DNA of 64,000 nucleotides from Datisca glomerata (GCA_003255025.1 QANY01005768.1:1314805-1378804); one strand, 5' to 3'. Positions 11,626 through 23,494 are shown, counted from the first letter of the stretch. A program made the numbers and translations. The notes: generated from the sequence alone by a model not told the origin.

Positions 11626-11903
11626 ATATTATTATCTAAAAACAGAAGATGGCAAGGATCTGGCAAAACCTTGAAATGTTGCACATCTGAAAAGATATTT
11701 TGTCTAAGTTTTAAACTTATCATAGTGAATATTATCCCTTGGTTTTTTCTCCTGCAAGGGTTTTCTTCGCAAAATACTTGGTGTCAACTCTCTCTTTTCT
11801 CCAGCAAGCGGTAACAGAATTGAGGCCATGGTCATGAACTTAAGTCCATGAGAACAGATTTTCCTTTAAGTATCCGTTCTCTTTAAAAATTGGGGGGGGG
11901 GGG

Positions 11904-12127
11904 CATGGTTCTCAAATGAACCTAAGTCCTTGAGAGTGGACGACACTACAATGGGTCTCTACTCTCTAAAGGAAACCAGGGTCACGGTTCTTCGATGAAC
12001 TTAAGTCCTTGAGAATGGACGACACTACAATAGACCCCTACTCTCTAAAGGGAACCAGAGTCATGGTTCTTCAATGAACCTAAGTCCTTGAGAGTGGGCG
12101 ACACTACAATAGGCCCCTACTCTCTAA
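11904..12127 (+). repeat. 79-bp tandem repeat, three copies
   Basis: Units start at 11904, 11983 and 12062, exactly 79 bp apart. They share AAGTCCTTGAGA and CGACACTACAATAG. The array lies in the gypsy 3' region between integrase and the antisense ORF. Weaker units containing GTTTGAAAATGGATTCTACTA follow up to about 12430. Confidence 0.9.
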
Positions 12128-12639
12128 AAAAATCATCCATTCTTTAAAGAAAAGTGAGGTTTAAAGTCCTACAAAACACAAGTGGTTGAAAACGGACTTT
12201 ACTATGGATGAAGTTGTCCCCGAAGAAAATTTGGAGATTACTAATAATACAAGTGTTTGAAAATGGATTCTACTATGAAAACAGTCATCCTTAAGAGAAA
12301 ATTGAAAATAGAAGTTTCTCAAGGATTTGAAAATGGATCGCAGATGTTCTCTAGAGAAAAAGATCAAAGTTTTGTAAGTCTTTGAAAATGGATTCTACTA
12401 CTTAAATGAAATTACTATAGGTCCCTTAAAACAGATTTTGAAATTTCTTAGAAACGGGTTGCAGTCTCAAAAACAGGAATGCATCAAAATAAAATGTTAT
12501 ACCAAGTAAAATTCTTTTAAGAAAGAAGACACATTTTCATTGATTAAGAAAAAAGATATAAAGGGAAAGTGAAAGTGCAGAACATGAAAATGAAATTACA
12601 AAATACGAAAGGAAAAAGATCTAAGGGATGAGGATGGTC

Positions 12640-14440
12640 TCATCTTCAGTAGCAACAATCTCAACAGCAGTATCATTGGCAGGGTTGGCAGCCGTATATT
12701 CACTCGAGTTAGTAGCAGTGGCTTCGATGATGGCTTCGGGAAGGTTGACCACGACGTCTTCCGTAGAAGCGTTCATCTCATCCCGAGCCTCAGAAGGAGC
12801 GTCACATAGAGGATTTCTTGTATGGCCTTTATTAAAGCATCTCTATAGCTTATGCTATAGATGGTCTGTTTAGCCTGGTCTAATATGGCTTGATACTCCT
12901 CCCCCGTATGCTTTTCCTTCTTTTATGCCAAAGCCTTAGTCTACTCAACCGTAGCCAAAGACTCCTTGGCTGCTTCCAGAGACTCTGCAAGCTTTAGGCT
13001 CTCCACCTTCGCAATAGTTGCTTTTTGAGCATGCCTATCCATGGCTTTTCGTAGCTAATATTTAGTCTTCTTCAGCTATTCAATCTCAGCCCGAAGACCG
13101 TCAATGAAACCCCGACACTCAGCAACTTCCTTGTGAAAGTTCACCAAGGCCTGATAACGAGCGATGTGGTGTTCTTAGAGAGCAATATGATGGATAATGG
13201 CCTGCAAAAAAGGGAAAACAGGTGGAAACGAATAGGTGTAAGTAAATGGGTAAAACTTACCCTCATCAAATCATGGCTAAAAGAAGCGATAAGATCATGA
13301 ACGTTGATGCTATGGGTTGTAGCCGTGTCATCATCACACAGAATACCTTAGAAACGATGTGGGAAGACTAAGCGACATTCAGAAAGCTAACTAAAGCAGG
13401 ACCACTTCAACCTCCGAGGAAGAAAATGCACAGTCACCCCTTGTGAGCCATAAGCAGCGGCGGGAGCATACTCCCATTGAACGACAGTGGATGATGAGCT
13501 GAAGGAGTTAATTAGTGTACAGAATGACCTTCACCTTGGGCAACGGGAGCAGGAGGAGCTTGGAAGAGCTAGATGTGTCTGTCCTCGAGCAAATATTACT
13601 TTCAATGTCATCAACTATAATGTTGCGTGGCCGTTTCGACATCTCGATGCTTGAAGTAACCCTCTCAAACAAAATTTCTTCTTGCTGTTCCTCTTCTTCC
13701 TTATTGGTTCAGTCAGAAGAACTCATGACTGGTTTATGAGGGATTGAACGAAAAGAAGGAACGAGAATACCTCTGTGAAGTAGGAGAGAAGATGATGATG
13801 AGGCAAAAGTAGAAGCAATAGTTGTGGGAATGGGGACCGGTGCAAGGGCAATATTGACTTCCCTCATTGGACCGAGATGTTTGTACCACTTTCACTCCGG
13901 ACAGCGGTAAGCGACAACAATTCTTTCATTGAACGCCCTTGATGTGAAATGTTTCTTGTTGGCGCGTTTATTAGCACAGTTTAAAAGAAAAACAAAACGT
14001 TAGTAAGCGAAAATGAAATTAAAGAATAAAAATAGGAAAGGAGCTCTGACAACTTACTGAATTTTTTGCAATTCTTAGAAATTTTCCAGCGGCCATCAAC
14101 CCTCCATTTCCTGCCATACAGGAGAACATCTCGTTCCCATCCTTTGTCTCCCTTTGGTAGTTTGATAAATAATAGACCATTTCCCAATGGTCGAGGGATC
14201 ATGTAGTAACTCTAATCTCAATGTTTGACTATGTATAAGCATTAGAGTTCATCCATACCTAAACCTAGGTTATACCTCCTATTCATGGCCACAAAGCAAA
14301 GAACTATCCTATTTAAACTAGGGGTAAATTGGGAATGGGCTAAATGGTAAGTGGAGAAGATGGGGGAGAAAGGAAATTTAAGGCCTAACGCTATGTACAT
14401 TGGATGGATGGTAATTTTGTCCTTCATAACTTGAAGAGAT
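12640..14440 (-). pseudogene. Probable antisense ORF relic of the Tat element
   Basis: The minus strand shows coding-like texture opposite to pol. Pieces include WERDVLLYGRKWRVDGRWK (about 14090-14145), KRANKKHF and PEWKWYKHLG (about 13880-13960), a low-complexity Ser segment, and a coiled-coil-rich end (KEVAECRGFIDGLRAEIE, MDRHAQKATIAKVESLKLAE, about 12950-13125). Tat-lineage elements commonly carry such an antisense gene between integrase and the 3' LTR; its function is unknown. Several stops interrupt it. I infer identity from position and pattern, without alignment. Confidence 0.55.
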
Positions 14441-15060
14441 TAAAGAAAGAAGATCCTTTTCACAGAAGAAGAATAAGAGGAAATGGAAACTTACAGAGTC
14501 AAGATGAGAAGTGGGAAATAAATGAAGACGAAGGCCTTTAAATAAGCCACAGACGTGAAGAAGAATTTTGATTCATTTCTCAAATGCTGTAAAGATGCGA
14601 TGAAAGGACGTCTTGAGGTACTCGAGTACGAAAAGACTCGTCGAAAAGGCGTGTCTGACAAGGTGCAATAAAAAGGATCGCCGTGACAACTGATAAATGT
14701 GAAAATGATAGATGACAAAGAGGTATGAGTGGTCTGCAAAAAATGAATTCAAAATTCATGTCGCATATCTCCAAGAGTTATCGAGAATGGAAACAAGCAA
14801 ATATAATGACAAAAGGTAATAATCTTCACTGACAGAAAGCTACTCGAGAACCACGTTGTGTGTTTCCAAGGAACATTTATAAACGAAAATGGGAAGACGT
14901 AACACCACTGAAAGCGAACAGTCAAATAATTACCTAGAGGACTACGTCACGCGTTCTCGAGGAGCACGTGAAAACAAAAATGGGAGATATAACGTGAGAA
15001 TGAGAAATGATAATCATTACACTTCAACGAATAAGATTTTGTTGAGTATAATGGGGTGAA

Positions 15061-15215
15061 TGAACAGTCAAAGTTACACCTTACACGTGGTAAAATTCAG
15101 AACGAGGAGTCAATTGAGGAACAAATCAGATACAGACCGTAGGACCAACCAAGCGGTTACGAAGGAGATCTTTTAAGAAAATATTCCCCGAGAATGTTTA
15201 TCAATTCCTTATTGA
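15061..15215 (+). repeat. 3' LTR of the Tat-like element, truncated
   Basis: It matches 4557-4705 with moderate divergence, ending at GTTTATCAATTCCTTATT. The remaining LTR, including the expected TATA region, is missing. Confidence 0.75.
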
Positions 15216-16065
15216 TTCTCAAGATACTGGGTATACACTGCTAGCTGCAATGCAGTCTGTATATTCTTGAGACCTTCCCCCGAAGCTTCCATAAATCCTC
15301 CAGATGAATGGTTGGGAGATGGTAGAGTTTTTAAAATAAACATTGTCTCGGCATTTCCATTTTAGACATGAGTGAATTTATGAGTAAAAATGCTAGAAAT
15401 CGAAGAGTTACATTTCGTTTTAGTCGCTTGAACTATCACATATTTCAGCTCTGAAAGTAGAAAATTAGTCTATCATCAAAACGCACATAATTTAAGAAGA
15501 ATTCAAAACGCTCTAACTTCTATTTTATGGAAATAGTTAAATAATTATTCAAACTTTGATAATGATAATAAATTCAATATATTTAATAATCTACTTTCAT
15601 ATAATTTAACAATTATTTATATCATGTTTCATTGTACACGTAGTACCTACAATTCATCTATTAAAGTTAAAAGAACTAAAATAATTCATCTATTAAAGTA
15701 TGGTCTATAACATTACTTCATTCTACTCACCAATAAATTAATGTATTCCCTGAATAATCTTTGACGTGAAAATATGTGTAGGTCATTTATATTTTAATAG
15801 TCAGTGTAATTTAACAGATTTATTTATATTTTAGTTACATACTGTTTCAAAATATAATTTTATGTAAAAAAATATGATATTATTACATACCAATTACTCC
15901 TTTGAATTTTATAATAAGAATTATATATGTGTATGGTAAAGTATCATATTTTACAAATCAATTAAAATAACGTTTTCTATGTAGCCATTACATAAAAATG
16001 TAATAATATTATGTTTATGTAAATATTTTAATATGAATTAAAGATATTATCCAATACACATGTCA
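15216..16065. other. Gene-free AT-rich stretch
   Basis: I see no reading frame, RNA gene or recognisable repeat in these 850 bases. Confidence 0.6.
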
Positions 16066-16114
16066 TAGTTGGGTATGGACACTTGGCGCAAAGAGAGTTG
16101 TCCATACCCAACTA
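16066..16114. repeat. Perfect 16-bp inverted repeat (hairpin)
   Basis: TAGTTGGGTATGGACA at 16066-16081 is exactly reverse-complemented at 16099-16114 with a 17-nt loop. A TA run follows immediately. Confidence 0.9.
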
Positions 16115-16149
16115 TATATATATATATACCCGTGCCACGCACAAACTTG

Positions 16150-17201
16150 AAAAAATCTAATATAAAAATATTATTAAACAAAATATATTGTAACTTAAAG
16201 TTTCTCATTANTATACCTAAGCATTAATTATGGGATTCAATCTTAAAAAAAAATAGTGATTCGATATATTATGATGTTGATATTCTAGTACTAAATGCAA
16301 ACACATATTATTTTGCAATTATATCAATTGTATAATTTTTTGCTACATAATAAATATTAGTATGGATTAATTTAGTAGACTTAATTACACCAATATCTTA
16401 TGGTTTACCATAATTACATGAATGCCCTTCAAAGTTTTGAACCCTACACGAACATATTCTCTATTTTCATTTTCTTATAAATAAGTCCATAAATATTTTC
16501 TAAAATAACCTCACATCTTGCACCTTAAGCAATTTCATTATGTAAAATTTATTTTATTATTTATTTATTTTTTACAATAGAAAATTAGAAATTTATGGAT
16601 CAAGTCTTATATTAAAAGATATGTCTCATCAAGTCACTTTGATGAGTTGAGCTAATAATCATGATCGTGCAACTCAGCCATTGACATTGACAAACCAAAT
16701 AAAAGACGAAACTCGTAATGCATGTTTCAAATTAAGTGATTGAAAAGGAGAAAAGTCTTGCATAGTTGTAATTAAAGCTAGTCTTATAAGAAATTCTCGA
16801 GCTCCCACTAAAAGGAGACACGCGTACTCCTCATTATCATCAATCCCACAAGGACCCTCCCTGGAGCCGCTTTCCAACATCACAAGTCGGGCTCGACAGA
16901 ACTGCTTCATGTCAAGGTAGCTCTGCTCGATGTCAGGTTACTCAGAGATGTATTTTACGTTGTCTCGGAAAGACCATGAGCAAAGGAAGGACACCTCATA
17001 GCTATAAGTACAGCACCAGGTAACTTATGAATCATTGCCTCGTGATTAGGCAGCTTGGGGGATTCCGTACAAGCCATTTTAATCACTGCTAGTCGAAGTG
17101 ATTTTCCCCGTGTCCTCACGACATTGGGCTTATGGTTACAGCCCTGTCCAACCATCACCTTCCATGTTAGAAGCGTCCAATTTGAGTCTCCTCAGACCAA
17201 C
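16150..17201 (+). repeat. Tat-type LTR copy A, truncated on the right
   Basis: This block aligns along about 1 kb, in the same orientation, with 21500-22500. Shared stretches include GATGTTGATATTCTAGTACT, CACCTTAAGCAATTTCATTA, CAGAACTGCTTCATG-like and AGAGATGTATT. Copy B ends at a primer binding site, so both are LTRs. Copy A is cut at 17201 by the chromovirus-like relic. One N occurs at 16211. Confidence 0.7.
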
Positions 17202-17339
17202 TATAACGTCCCGATCTCCGAGAATTAAATATGATTGAAAGTTCACAATTGAAAAATCTCCAATTCAATTAAAACCCTAATTTGAGAAAAATCTCTAAAT
17301 TGAGAACCCTAATTCGGCCCGAATTCAGCCTCCTTCTCT

Positions 17340-17842
17340 GTCCTGACCGTGATCGAAAAATATTTCTCAAGGAAGAGTTCCTTGAAATGATCCCATGTCA
17401 CTAGATTACGGTCGATGTCATGAGCTCTCCGTATGAGCTCCCACCATTTCCGAGCCTCCCGTGTCAGCATAAATGTTACACAAACAACCTGTTAAATCTC
17501 ATAACACGGTATAAACTAGAAGATTTGCTCCAATCTTGCAATCTATTCATCGACTAGCAGTGGGTCGGACGTGTGACTATCAAATTTAGGTGGTTTCAAC
17601 CTCCCGAATGTCTGGATCAACTGATGCATATTAACTTCTATCGTCTGTTGCAGTTGATGTTGCTGAGCTGGGCGAGCCATAGCTGTCTGCCTCAACAACT
17701 CCAAAAATTTTTGAAACATATCCATCATTGTAGTAGGATTAACTGGTACATGATTGTTGTTGTCCCTTGTAGGGGGCGCCATCGCACTGCTACCCATAAA
17801 CCCAAGACTTACCAAGAGTCTAATTGTATCGTGCAAATATAA
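17340..17842 (-). pseudogene. Gypsy gag fragment (retrotransposon gag domain)
   Basis: The frame encodes PPTRDNNNHVPVNPTTMMDMFQKFLELL, QLIQTFGRLKPPKFDSHTSDPLLVDE, then after stops ARLEQIF and the core gag block REARKWWELIRRAHDIDRN with LVTWDHFKELFLEKYF. This is the retrotrans_gag pattern with its WW and F-x-FxxxYF features. Stops replace at least three residues between 17470 and 17545. The gene ends abruptly at an LTR fragment. Confidence 0.8.
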
Positions 17843-18002
17843 CATAAAAGTAATTCAAACATGCCATAATGAAACAAAACACATCATACTCGATCAATAA
17901 TTAAAACACATATAACATGCGTACCTGACTTGTAAGATGAAGGAGGAGCAGAGGGAGTGACATGCCATATATTTCACTTAGAAAAGTCTACAGAATCTAA
18001 AA

Positions 18003-18020
18003 CCATGGCTCTGATACCAA
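18003..18020 (-). other. Retrotransposon primer binding site (initiator tRNA-Met type)
   Basis: On the minus strand this reads TTGGTATCAGAGCCATGG, two bases after an LTR ending CATTACA. TGGTATCAGAGC complements the 3' end of plant initiator methionine tRNA and is the usual primer site of many gypsy and copia elements. Confidence 0.85.
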
Positions 18021-18890
18021 ACTGTAATGTCCCGATCTCCGATGATTAAACATGCTCGAAATTTCACAATTGAAAAATCCCTAATTCAAATAAAACCCTA
18101 ATTTGAGAAAAATCCCCAAATTGAGAACCCTAATTTTGCCATAATTTTAACGTTAAATAGCGGAAGCATAAAATTATTAAAAGAAAATACTAAATCATTA
18201 ATTTGAATTAAATGATTCATTAAACTGTAATAAAGTGAAGCATAAAAATCCATGACACGAAAGTTAACATGAATATTCATAAATTTATGAAATACGTGAA
18301 ATCAATCTGAAGTCATAACGTTATAATTTAACTTAAAAATCATAATCATGCTTGATATGACAGTCCATCACTCTTGTTGCTCACCATCACCTGCAACACA
18401 ATCACCTGCAACATATAACCCATGCAAATTTAATTTCACACGTTCAATGGTCACCTAAAATACTTGTAATAACACACTGATTTCCTGGTTAACAGATAAC
18501 TTGAACTTGTACTTATACATGCCAATACTTATACTTGCTTGATCATAATTCCACTAGACATATCCATTGATTAACAACCTAATCAGCACTGATTCACAAC
18601 TTGAACTTGTAACATGAACATGAACATGACATATTGGGTGTTCTGACAATTGATGTCACTTAAGGTTCATATTATTTTTATAGAAGAGGCATATCTTTGC
18701 AAGACTTCTTTGAGAAGTCTAGAGAATATTTTGAATTGTTCTCATTGACTGATTGGAGAGGAAATATTTAATGCCCTCGTCCCCCCCTAAGCTAACGCAA
18801 AGTTGGTGTCATACCCCAAAGATTTAATGTGTAATTTTGTAATTTTAAAACCCCCCACTCAAACACTATAACCAACCAACCACTAGTGTA

Positions 18891-20340
18891 ACTACCAACT
18901 ACAACCCATATTTTTCTATCTAAATGTTGGAATAACCAAATCTGAAATTTTTCTTTAATTCCAGTGCACTTCTTCCTCTTTCATCTCTGTTTTTTTAGTC
19001 ATCGCAGCATCACCGTCGTTCTAGTTTTCGGTAAGCTTCTTGCTTCTCGTTTCTATTTTCTTCCCTTTTCTTCTCCTATTGAATCTAAATTTTTTTAATT
19101 AATACTTTGATGCATTAATCTGAATTTTGTTCTCTAATTTCCAACAGTTTACATTCTTGTTCATCTTTATTTTATTCAATTATTCTTGCATCGTCGTCGT
19201 TCATCAATTCCGGTAAGGCATTTTATTTTCTTTCTCTCGTTCTCATCATTTCCCCCTATTTCTCTTGGTTTCTTTGCCATCTCGCTGAACTCATCCATAT
19301 TTCCCTTTTGTCCTTCTATATTCTTTCATTTGGGCACCCGTCAATCGTCATTTTTCTGGATCGTTGCTTCATCGTCATCATCGCTGGCTTCGTCATCGGT
19401 AAGCTTGATTTCCATCATTCTCTCTCGATTTTGTCCAGAATGTAACTTGGTCTTTTGACTCAGTTGGCTTTGACCTGACCCATTTATCTCCATTTCCCCC
19501 CTTTGTTTCTGCTTCTCTCGGTCTCTCTCTCTCATTCGTCTCCCTCTTCCCCCTCTATTTCTGTTGTCTTGGTCTCTCTCTGTCTCCCTCTCGTTATTTC
19601 TCTCGGTCTCTCTCTTTCCTTCATCTTTCCCCCTCTCGATTGCGTCTCTCTTTCTCTCTCCTTTGTCTCCCTATTCCCCTCTGTTTCTGCTTCACTCGGT
19701 CTCTCTCTCCTTCGTCTTTCTCCCTCTCTGTTGCATCTCTCTCTCCCTCTTCTTCATGTCCATTTTCTGTTCCTCCCATTCTCTTGAACCGGTTCACGTG
19801 AACCAGACCAGTTCATTCAGACTGGGTCGAACCATTGAGTTAGAGCAGACCAGACCAAACCTACTCGGTTAGACTAGACCAAATTGGTTCAACCCGACCA
19901 GACCGAACCGTCCCAAAATAGCAGAACCGAGCCAGTTCAGACCACCCAAACCTTACTGAACCGCTTGATAATTTACACCCGTCGTGGTTTCCACTTGTTC
20001 CCAATCTCGCTTAGTTAATTAAATAATTATAGATATTATATGAGTTTGTTGTGACTGGGATCCTTATATTTCAGGTAATTAGTTGCTGAATTTAATTCGT
20101 AGCGAATTCAGATGAGTGGATTTACATAATAATTCGGTTCATATGTTTTAAGTGTAGAATATATAATGTGAAATTGTTTTATTATTTCTTTATGTTCAAT
20201 CTTATGATCAAGTATTTTATTTATTTTTCATATCACGATGAAATTATTTACCATGTTATGTATGAATATATTTTGAGTTATACATGTAATAGTTATATCG
20301 TTTTGTTCATGAACAAGTTATATATTTACTCACGATTGAC
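18891..20340. other. Repeat-rich non-coding stretch with CT-rich run and CCGAACC-type repeats
   Basis: 19500-19790 is CT-rich, which creates open frames full of Ser and Leu with no real coding signal. 19785-19970 holds degenerate GACCAGACCGAACC-like repeats, including the perfect palindrome GGTTCACGTGAACC at 19791-19804. Near-repeats with TCGTCGTTC and CGGTAAGCTT recur at about 19015, 19195 and 19395. It may be LTR or leader sequence of a neighbouring gypsy element; I cannot assign it. Confidence 0.45.
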
Positions 20341-21289
20341 CCTAGAAGAGACATATGCCATACCAAAACTATGACATAGAGGAAAACAGAGACTTTTTGT
20401 TCTCACTCTCCAAGATGGTTAGGAGAATGAGACAAGATATGGAAGCAATTGCCCATATAGTAACAACATCTCATGCCAACGGCCTTCCTCATTGCCTATA
20501 GACATTTCTCATCCTCATCGCTAGCCTCCTTATTCTGCCTTCTTCTCCCAAACATGATAGACATGAAAAAGATAGGAGCACGAAATGAGAGAAGTGCTCC
20601 CAACATATCTATAAGAGAGGAAGATAGAAAGGCCCCTAACATTGATGAACGAATGAGAGATAAAGAATATGAGTAAGCTAAGTTGACCAAGATAGTGGAA
20701 CAAATGGGGAATAATGTAGAGAGCTCCGAGCCATAGTCTCAAATACAAAAACTCCTAGAAATGGATAGAAGAGCTGGAAAGAGAGCGGAAGAAGACTTTT
20801 GGAACCTTTGTTGAGATATTGTTGGGACAGATAGGATCCTCAATTTTCATGGGGATATAACGGGTTGAGGTGCCGCCCGAGTTTAAAATGCCTACCATCA
20901 TGCCTTACGATGGAACCAAAGATTCATTTGAGCACCTAGAGACATTTAGGGTCTGGATGGACCTATACCACATCCTTGAGTTCGTGATGTGAAAATTGTT
21001 CCACCTAACACTCAACAGACATGCTGGGAAACAAATTGGACAGTTGAGGCCAATTCTATCCATTCCTTCGTCGAGCTCTCGAAGCTCTTTGTTTGATAGT
21101 TTAGGGGGGGACGAGAACGAAAGAGGCTTATGTCTTACTTAATTAACATCATACAAAGGCCAATAATACCCTAAAATACTACATGACCAATTTCAACTCG
21201 AAAACCTTACAGGTTGATAATGGGAATGAGGATACTCATATGGCTACTCTCGATGGCGGGATCAACCATCAGCAAATAAGGTGGTCTAA
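20340..21289 (+). pseudogene. Tat-type gag fragment (copy 1)
   Basis: The plus strand encodes, with frameshifts, an N-terminal block like that at 23030 and then VEVPPEFKMPTIMPYDGTKDSFEHLETFRVWMDLYHI (20861-20970) and MTNFNSKTLQVDNGNEDTHMATL (about 21182-21250). PYDGTKDPxxHLExF is a hallmark of plant gypsy gag. Frameshifts and stops disable it. It ends at the MITE at 21290. Confidence 0.75.
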
Positions 21290-21471
21290 GAGTAATACTA
21301 GATTGACTAAATTATGAATTAAGTTTTAAGTAATCAAATGATATGTCAATCATTTATAAGTTTATATTTTATCATTCACTAAAATAATTTGTCATACTTC
21401 TCTATTAATAATTGTTACATCATTTGATCAAGTAAAACTTGATCCATAACTCGGTACATCTAGAATTAGTA
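21290..21471. mobile_element. 182-bp MITE
   Basis: The ends are imperfect terminal inverted repeats: GAGTAATACTAGAT at the left and ATCTAGAATTAGTA at the right. It contains no ORF. Related copies lie at 4420-4556 and, more distantly, at 45910-46050. It lies between gag copy 1 and LTR copy B. Confidence 0.7.
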
Positions 21472-21489
21472 TATTTTCCCAAACCCATA

Positions 21490-22831
21490 GTACCTTTAGT
21501 AAAAAATAGAATAAAATTAATTTCTACCTATGCATTAATTCAGGGATTCAATCTTTAAAATAAATAGTGATTCTAATTGTTATGATGTTGATATTCTAGT
21601 ACTAAATGCACAAACATATTTTTTTTGCAATTATATCATTTATATAATTTAGGATTCATTTATTAGACTCAACTATACCAATATCTTCTCTAGTTTACCT
21701 CAATTACATGATTACTGATTATCATTCTTAGTTTGAACATTACACGAATATTTTCCCTCTTTTCATTTCTTATAAATAAGTCCATAAAGTTTTCTAAAAT
21801 AACCTCACATCTCGCACCTTAAGCAATTTCATTATGTGCGGTTTAGTTAGCAAGTTATTTTTTTTTAAAAAAAATTATGGGGATAAAATCTTATATCAAA
21901 AGATAAAAGTCTAATTAAGTCACTTTGATGAGTCGCGCTAATAACCATGATCGTGCAACTCAGCAATTGGCATTGACAAAAAAAGAGGAAACTCATAACC
22001 TATGTTTTTAAATTAAGTGTATGAAAAATTAGAAAGGTCTTGCATAGTAGTACATCAAAGCTAGTGTTATGAGTATTTTGCGACCCCCCCTCACCTAAAA
22101 AAAGAAGACATGTGTCCTTCTCATTCTCATCAAGCCCACACTGACATTCCCTAGAGTCACTTCTCGTTCGTCATGAGTCGGAACTGCTTCATGGAAAGGC
22201 AGCTCTACTCGAGGTTAGGTTATTCAGAGATGTATTACAGGGTTGTCTCAGAAAGGCTATGAGCAAAGAAAGGACACCTCAGAGTTATGAGTATGGTACC
22301 AACAACTCTGGAACTCACATGTCTGGATCCTCAAGAGTAGGAATCTTAGGGAACTCTGTACACGTCACTCTAATCATTACCAGCCGAAAGTGATTTCTCA
22401 CGTACCACCACCGTACTAGGTCAACGACCACCATGTACAATCATCGCCCTCCATGTCAGAAGCGTCTCCTTTAAGTTTCTCTGGCCTCATTCACGTCTGC
22501 TTGAAGGATAAATGTATTAAGTGCCCCCTCCCCTATCAACCAATGAAAACACTTCAAAATATCCTCCAAACTTCTCAAACAAGCTTTGCCAAGGTATGCA
22601 TCCTCTATAAATATCCATTCCTCCAAAAATCAAAAGTAAGTTCATTCATTCAATCTTACATAACTTTTGCTAAAATTCTCTCTAGACATCTAACTTAAGC
22701 TTTGGAGGTCTTTAAGCAAGGAAATCACCCTAGAGACCCTTGTGCCCTTCGGGTTCTGTAATTTACGGTGTACATGACTATAACTCATCAGCGTAGGATA
22801 CGTATACTGTTCAGATTTCAACTGCTACAAT
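21490..22831 (+). repeat. Tat-type LTR copy B
   Basis: It aligns with 16150-17201 over its first kilobase and ends next to a primer binding site (ATTGGTGCCGTCTATGG at 22832), a common downstream boundary of Tat-type LTRs. Tentative LTR length is about 1.3 kb. The left boundary is approximate. Confidence 0.65.
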
Positions 22832-22850
22832 TGGTGCCGTCTATGGAAAC
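22832..22850 (+). other. Retrotransposon primer binding site
   Basis: ATTGGTGCCGTCTATGGAA follows the LTR end CTACA. It differs at two positions from the ATTGGCGCCGTCTGTGGAA-like site seen in many plant Tat/Athila-type elements. Confidence 0.75.
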
Positions 22851-22924
22851 TTGAGCAAGTAATTTCTTTTTCTAAGTTTCTAAGCTTTTTACTAGTTAAA
22901 TCCCTTCCCTTCTATGAGTAAAAG

Positions 22925-23200
22925 TAAAGATGAGTTCATCCTTGTCATCCTAGTCTAACTGAAAACCTAATGAGGGGGAAGATCCACCTTCCTCATCCCC
23001 TAAAAGAGACATACCCCCCACCGTAACTATGACACGGAGGAAAGGAAAGACTTTCTGTCCCCACTCTTTAATATGGTCAGGAGAATGAGAAAAGACATGG
23101 AAGCGCTCAATCAGATAGTAGAAACAAGAAACCAAAAACCTTACTCAGTAACCTATTACGGACAGTCATCAATGAACAAAACCTAGTAATCTCCAATGTA
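22925..23200 (+). pseudogene. Tat-type gag 5' fragment (copy 2)
   Basis: The frame reads EERKDFLSPLFNMVRRMRKD, then MEALNQIVETRNQ (about 23036-23135), and aligns with 20380-20460. It belongs to the element whose LTR ends at 22831. The rest of gag and all of pol are absent. Confidence 0.7.
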
Positions 23201-23494
23201 GGAAAATGATAGAGAAACCTTGCTCACAGAAAACCTCACCCAAGTCGTTGTTCTAGTTTGGAGAAAGCTTAGTCGTGTTCTTCAATTCAGAGATAGATCA
23301 GTCACTGGTCCAAGCTCCTATCGCTAGCTCTTGGTCCAAGCTCCAAGCTCGTTGAGGGGTAGCTGTCACATAGTAACTGGGTTTTGAGAAAGAGAGTTTT
23401 GTTTGAGGAGAAATAGGGGTTCATGAGTTTTGTTTTGGAGAGAAGGTGGAGCTAAAAAATGGCGTCATCTACACTAATCTAACGTCCATTTCTT

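Larger units (their letters stand above)
4557..15215 (+). mobile_element. Decayed Tat-lineage Ty3/gypsy retrotransposon
   Basis: Matching sequences at 4557 (TGAACAACC) and 15061 (TGAACAGTC) continue through shared blocks such as GGAGTCAATTGAGGAACA and CAACCAAGCGGTTACGAAGG, which marks them as LTRs. Between them, in gypsy order, lie gag, protease, RT, RNase H, a second (archaeal-type) RNase H and integrase, followed by a 3' region with tandem repeats and an antisense ORF relic. The dual RNase H plus antisense ORF is characteristic of the Tat lineage. Stops and frameshifts occur in every domain, so it is non-autonomous. A foreign LTR-like block lies at about 6764-8927, and the 3' LTR is cut short. 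Confidence 0.85.
17202..18890 (-). mobile_element. Internally deleted chromovirus-like Ty3/gypsy relic
   Basis: On the minus strand the order is LTR (its end at 18023), primer binding site (18003-18020), gag (17842-17340), then a 113-bp LTR end (17202-17314). The two LTR ends share GTCCCGATCTCCGA and CAATTGAAAAATC. All of pol and most of the 3' LTR are missing between gag and 17314. The outer (right) boundary of the 5' LTR is not clear and is set by guess. Confidence 0.65.

Noticed and set aside
16674..17158. Two minus-strand frames of 67-78 codons
   Set aside because: They lie inside an LTR copy and are not conserved in the second copy at 21490-22831.
18003..18020. Possible tRNA gene
   Set aside because: Only the 18-base primer binding site is present, with no cloverleaf around it.
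19791..19804. GGTTCACGTGAACC palindrome as a functional G-box
   Set aside because: It contains CACGTG but lies within degenerate CCGAACC-type repeats, far from any gene.
19186..19872. Overlapping 90-100 codon frames rich in Ser, Leu and Phe
   Set aside because: The stretch is CT-rich low-complexity DNA, and frames in several phases are open for the same reason; no domain is seen.
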